Assembly: GCA_040905665.1 (NCBI GenBank)
Contig: JBBDRD010000047.1
Coordinates: forward strand, 10,672 to 74,671
DNA from: DASVCN01 sp040905665
GTDB taxonomy: Bacteria > Deinococcota > Deinococci > Deinococcales > Trueperaceae
Direction of reading: 5' to 3'
DNA: 64,000 nucleotides
Shown: piece by piece, positions 61,191 to 64,000 of the stretch
Position numbering within the stretch: position 1 is the first letter of the stretch
How the letters are laid out: each line of letters begins with the position of its first letter
Notes under the pieces: generated by a model
Seen by the model: only the letters and a program-made list of their open reading frames with translations
The model's database searches: none
What the model was told of the DNA's origin: nothing
Translations under genes and position numbers: made by a program

Positions 61191-61993
61191 TGATCGTCGT
61201 CAAGGTCGGAGGTGCGGCAGGCATCGATTACGACGCCTTGTGCCGTGACATCGCCAGTCATTGGACCGAGGGGCGGCGGATGGTGATCGTGCATGGCGGG
61301 AGCGTCGAGACCAACCGGGTAGCTCAGGCGCTCGGACATCCGCCACGGTTCGTCACCAGCCCCAGTGGGTACACCAGTCGCTTCACCGACCGTGAGACGC
61401 TGGAAATATTCGAGATGGTCTATTGCGGCAAGATGAACAAGGGGATCGTCGAACGGTTGCAGCGGCTGACGGTGAACGCCGTGGGACTCTCCGGGATCGA
61501 TGGCAGGATCTTCGAAGGGCGGCGTAAAGAGACAGTGCGTAGCGTGGAGAACGGCAAGGTCAAGGTCCTTCACGGAGATCACACCGGTACCGTCGATCGG
61601 GTCAATACCGGGCTAATCGAGCTGCTGCTCGACGCCGGCTACCTGCCGGTACTTACGCCGCCGGGAATAAGCCACGAAGGTGTCGCCATCAACGTCGACG
61701 GCGACCGGGCGGCAGCGGCGGTCGCCGGTGCGCTCGGCGCCGAAGCCCTGGTGCTGCTCTCGAACGTGCCCGGCCTGCTGCGCGACTTCCCCGATGAGTC
61801 GACGCTCATTGCCCGGGTGCCCGCCGACCGAGTGGAGGAGTACCTCGAGTTCGCACAGGACAGGATGAAGAAGAAGGTGTTGGGCGCCGGCGAGGCGGTA
61901 CGGGCGGGAGTGGAACGCGTGATCTTCGGCGATGCCCGCGTTGACGAACCGCTGCGTCGCGCATTGGCGGGACATGGAACCACGATCGAGTGA
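61190..61993 (+). CDS. lysZ: [LysW]-aminoadipate kinase LysZ
   Basis: LysZ, an ArgB homologue, phosphorylates the side-chain carboxyl of LysW-bound aminoadipate. The 267-residue amino-acid kinase shows IVVKVGGAAGIDYDAL, MVIVHGGSVETNRVAQALG, TDRETLEIFEMVYCGKMNKGIVERLQ, AVGLSGIDG, AINVDGDRAAAAVAGALGAEALVLLSNVPGLL and DRMKKKVLGAGEAVRAGVERVIFGDAR. ATG 61190 overlaps the ycaQ stop by one base; the longer frame upstream is a shadow of ycaQ. Confidence 0.95.
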   Translation: MIVVKVGGAAGIDYDALCRDIASHWTEGRRMVIVHGGSVETNRVAQALGHPPRFVTSPSGYTSRFTDRETLEIFEMVYCGKMNKGIVERLQRLTVNAVGLSGIDGRIFEGRRKETVRSVENGKVKVLHGDHTGTVDRVNTGLIELLLDAGYLPVLTPPGISHEGVAINVDGDRAAAAVAGALGAEALVLLSNVPGLLRDFPDESTLIARVPADRVEEYLEFAQDRMKKKVLGAGEAVRAGVERVIFGDARVDEPLRRALAGHGTTIE

Positions 61994-62054
61994 AACGATC
62001 GCGTGCGCTGGTCCGCGAAATGGTCGCGGGAGCGGTTACCAGTTGCGAGGAACT

Positions 62055-62060
62055 TATACT
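62055..62060 (+). promoter_or_regulatory. Candidate internal -10 before lysJ
   Basis: TATACT lies 21 nt before ATG 62082 in the 88-nt lysZ-lysJ gap. No good -35 is seen, but the gap and separate AAGGAG suggest a secondary promoter. Confidence 0.35.
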
Positions 62061-62081
62061 CATGCGCGTGAAGGAGCGGAT

Positions 62082-63272
62082 ATGCCTCAGATAGGAAGCA
62101 AGACTCAGGAAATCCTGGCGATCGACCAGCGGCACGGTTCCGGGTTGTGGCAGCCCGACTTGGCGCTGGTCCGGGGCGACGGCACGCGAGTATGGGACGC
62201 CGACGGCAAGGAGTACATCGACTGCCTCGCCGGTATCGCCGTAGCCAGCTTGGGTCACGCCAATCCTCGACTTACCGGCGCTATCGCCGAGCAGGCCGGC
62301 AAGCTAATCGCCTTCGCCCAAAACATCGGCAACGACACGCGCAGCGCTTTCCTCGAGAAGCTCTTCGAGTTCGTGCCGCCGCCTTTGAGCCGCGTGTTCA
62401 TGGCTAACTCCGGCTCGGAGGTCAACGAGGCCGCGCTCAAGTGGGCCAAGGCGGCCACCGGACGTAGCCGCTTCGTCGCGGCCAAGCGTGGCTTCTCGGG
62501 CCGCACCCTGGGCGTCCTGGGCCTCACCTGGGAGCCGAAGTATCGCGAGCCGTTCGAGCCACTCCCCGTGCCGGTCGACCACGTCACTTACAACGACGTC
62601 GCCTCGCTCGAGAAGGCGATCGGCGAGGACACCGCGGCGGTGTTCATCGAGCCGGTGCAGGGCGAGGGGGGAATTCACCCCGCCACCGAAGCGTTCATGC
62701 AGGCGGCTCGCGACCTGAGCCGCGAGCGTGGAGCCCTCTTGGTATTCGATGAGATACAGAGCGGTGTGGGCCGCACGGGAAAGTTCCTCGCCTGCGAGCA
62801 TTATGGCGTAGGCGCCGATATGGTCACCCTCGCAAAGGGCTTGGGCGGCGGAGTCCCGATTGGGGCGCTGCTGATGACAGAGGAAGTGGCGGGGAAGATG
62901 CCTGCAGGCGGCCATGGCACGACTTTTGGCGGTAATCCGCTCTCCTCGGCCGCCGGCTTGGCGGTTCTCCAGGAGATCGAATCGCGGGGGCTGCTCGAGC
63001 ACGTGACGCAGGTTGGGGACTACTTTAGGGAGCGGCTGATCGCCATCGGCTCCCCCAAGATCCGTGAAGTGCGAGGGTTGGGCCTCCTCATCGGCGTGGA
63101 GCTAAGGGAGAAGGCGGCCCCCTTTATCGCCGCGCTGCGCGAGGCCGGCGTACTCACCATCAATGCCGGGGGAACGGTGATCAGATTCGTTCCGCCGCTC
63201 GTCATTGGCAAGGAGGAAGTGGACGAGGTGGTTAAGCGGGTGGCGGCGGTGCTCGCGAAGGATGCGCCATAG
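62082..63272 (+). CDS. lysJ: [LysW]-lysine aminotransferase LysJ
   Basis: LysJ aminates LysW-aminoadipate semialdehyde to LysW-lysine. The 396-residue class III aminotransferase shows WDADGKEYIDCLAGIAVASLGHANP, MANSGSEVNEAALKWAK, FSGRTLGVLGLT, VFIEPVQGEGGIHPAT, LVFDEIQSGVGRTGKFLACEHYG, PLP lysine K252 in LAKGLGGGVPIGALL, and GTTFGGNPLSSAAGLAVL. ArgD would look alike; the surrounding lysW, lysX, lysY and lysZ decide. AAGGAG lies 5 nt before ATG 62082. Its TAG overlaps the apparent lysK start. Confidence 0.94.
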   Translation: MPQIGSKTQEILAIDQRHGSGLWQPDLALVRGDGTRVWDADGKEYIDCLAGIAVASLGHANPRLTGAIAEQAGKLIAFAQNIGNDTRSAFLEKLFEFVPPPLSRVFMANSGSEVNEAALKWAKAATGRSRFVAAKRGFSGRTLGVLGLTWEPKYREPFEPLPVPVDHVTYNDVASLEKAIGEDTAAVFIEPVQGEGGIHPATEAFMQAARDLSRERGALLVFDEIQSGVGRTGKFLACEHYGVGADMVTLAKGLGGGVPIGALLMTEEVAGKMPAGGHGTTFGGNPLSSAAGLAVLQEIESRGLLEHVTQVGDYFRERLIAIGSPKIREVRGLGLLIGVELREKAAPFIAALREAGVLTINAGGTVIRFVPPLVIGKEEVDEVVKRVAAVLAKDAP

Positions 63273-64000
63273 CGTCGACTACCACCATCGATCCACTCGA
63301 CCTGCTCCGTGGAGCCGTTTCGATCGCAAGCCCTTCGGGCTTTGAAGACCGAGTAGCGTGTTATCTGGTCGAGCGCATGAAATCGTTGGGCGGCAAGGCT
63401 TACGTAGACGCGTCGGGAAGTGCCGTAGCGACTATAGGCAGCGGTCCGCTAAAGGTGATGTTCCTGGGCCACATCGACACCGTCGCCGGCGACATTCCCG
63501 TCCGAATCGAGGATGACTGCCTCTACGGACGCGGCACGGTCGATGCCAAAGGACCGTTCTGCGCCGCTATAGCGGCGGCCTCGAGGCTCACCGAAGAGAC
63601 ACTCGATAGACTCAGCCTCACCCTGATCGGAGCCACCGAAGAGGAGGCTCCCAGCTCCAAGGGGGCGCGTCATGCGCTCGCGGCATACCCACGTCCCGAT
63701 TTGCTGATTATCGGGGAACCCAGTGGCTGGGACGCGATGACGCTCGGCTACAAGGGGCGGCTCGTACTGAGGGTCGTGGTGGCGAAACCCAACCACCATT
63801 CGGCGGGTAGTGAAAGCAGTGCGGCCGATGATGCGGTTAGGTTGTGGAACCGGGTAGCGGTGTGGGTAGCGGGGTTCAACCGCGCTCAGGAGCGGATCTT
63901 CGACCAGCTTCAGGCGACCCTGCAGTCGATAGCCACGGATGACGACGGGCTCGAACAGCGATGTACCCTTACGATCGGCTTCCGCCTACCGCCCCGACTG
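63269..64000 (+). CDS. lysK: [LysW]-lysine hydrolase LysK, 3' end beyond window, unusual start
   Basis: LysK releases lysine from LysW. The 244 visible codons show DPLDLLRGAVSIASPSGFED, the zinc-site FLGHIDTVAGDIPVR and YGRGTVDAKGPFCAAIAA, the catalytic TEEEAPSSKGARHAL and LIIGEPSGWDAMTLGYKGRL, matching M20 peptidases of the LysK/ArgE type. After an in-frame TAA at 63233 there is no ATG, GTG or TTG until Met codon 63380, which would remove conserved sequence. ATA 63269, overlapping the lysJ TAG as ATAG and preceded by AAGGA at 7 nt, is the best candidate; a CTG at 63302 or a sequence error are alternatives. Confidence 0.88.
   Translation, partial: MASTTTIDPLDLLRGAVSIASPSGFEDRVACYLVERMKSLGGKAYVDASGSAVATIGSGPLKVMFLGHIDTVAGDIPVRIEDDCLYGRGTVDAKGPFCAAIAAASRLTEETLDRLSLTLIGATEEEAPSSKGARHALAAYPRPDLLIIGEPSGWDAMTLGYKGRLVLRVVVAKPNHHSAGSESSAADDAVRLWNRVAVWVAGFNRAQERIFDQLQATLQSIATDDDGLEQRCTLTIGFRLPPRL

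Overview
The window looks like chromosomal DNA of a GC-rich bacterium of the Deinococcota, possibly the Trueperales side of the phylum; the exact lineage is inference. The pointers are a LysW-dependent lysine cluster (lysW, lysX, lysY, lysZ, lysJ, lysK), an EF-P with the Thermus-type GRGGAKV loop, BshC of bacillithiol synthesis, a DUF1999 protein, and many genes with a -10 hexamer only 5-7 nt before the start codon, as expected for leaderless mRNAs known from Deinococcus. No rRNA operon, prophage, insertion sequence or CRISPR array is visible. One tRNA (Leu, CAA) is present.

Layout. 1-10 kb: hemL-mnmE (minus, mnmE cut by the window edge), truA with small genes (DUF1999, a cysteine-less HMA protein, DUF503), an Asp23-fakA pair, two orphan exported proteins and a di-haem cytochrome c. 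9.7-19.3 kb: pyrF, secA, rsmD, a low-GC HigBA toxin-antitoxin pair, a small membrane protein, an HNH protein, ddl, an enoyl-CoA hydratase and an LEA-type lipoprotein.

19.3-32.7 kb (all minus) is the most striking region. A Bacteroidota-like serine palmitoyltransferase (spt) is followed by a GNAT protein of the bacterial ceramide synthase type, a CPBP membrane protein, an NAD-dependent epimerase/reductase (CerR-like), two tandem MGDG-synthase-like glycosyltransferases and a flippase-like membrane protein. Most junctions overlap by 4 or 8 nt. An ABC exporter and an MMPL transporter lie downstream. I read this as a ceramide and glycosphingolipid biosynthesis and export locus.

32.8-46.3 kb: efp-accB-accC-Asp23-nusB-folD-DUF212 (plus), then comF, a polyprenyl diphosphate synthase and a complete oligopeptide ABC transporter (minus). 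46.6-52.5 kb: secG, tRNA-Leu, purQ-purL-purF without an adjacent purS, and a WecG/TagA glycosyltransferase. 52.6-57 kb: bshC, a coiled-coil protein, guaB, a thioesterase and rbfA. 57.2-64 kb: the lysine cluster behind a good sigma70 promoter, interrupted by dinB and ycaQ-like genes. Its LysW lacks all four zinc cysteines, and lysK, cut at the window end, has no ATG, GTG or TTG at the expected start.

Beyond the genes, four places carry tandem repeats with a unit of exactly 15 bp: the HNH 5' end, the accB linker, 46456-46485, and just upstream of purQ. Three of them have four copies.
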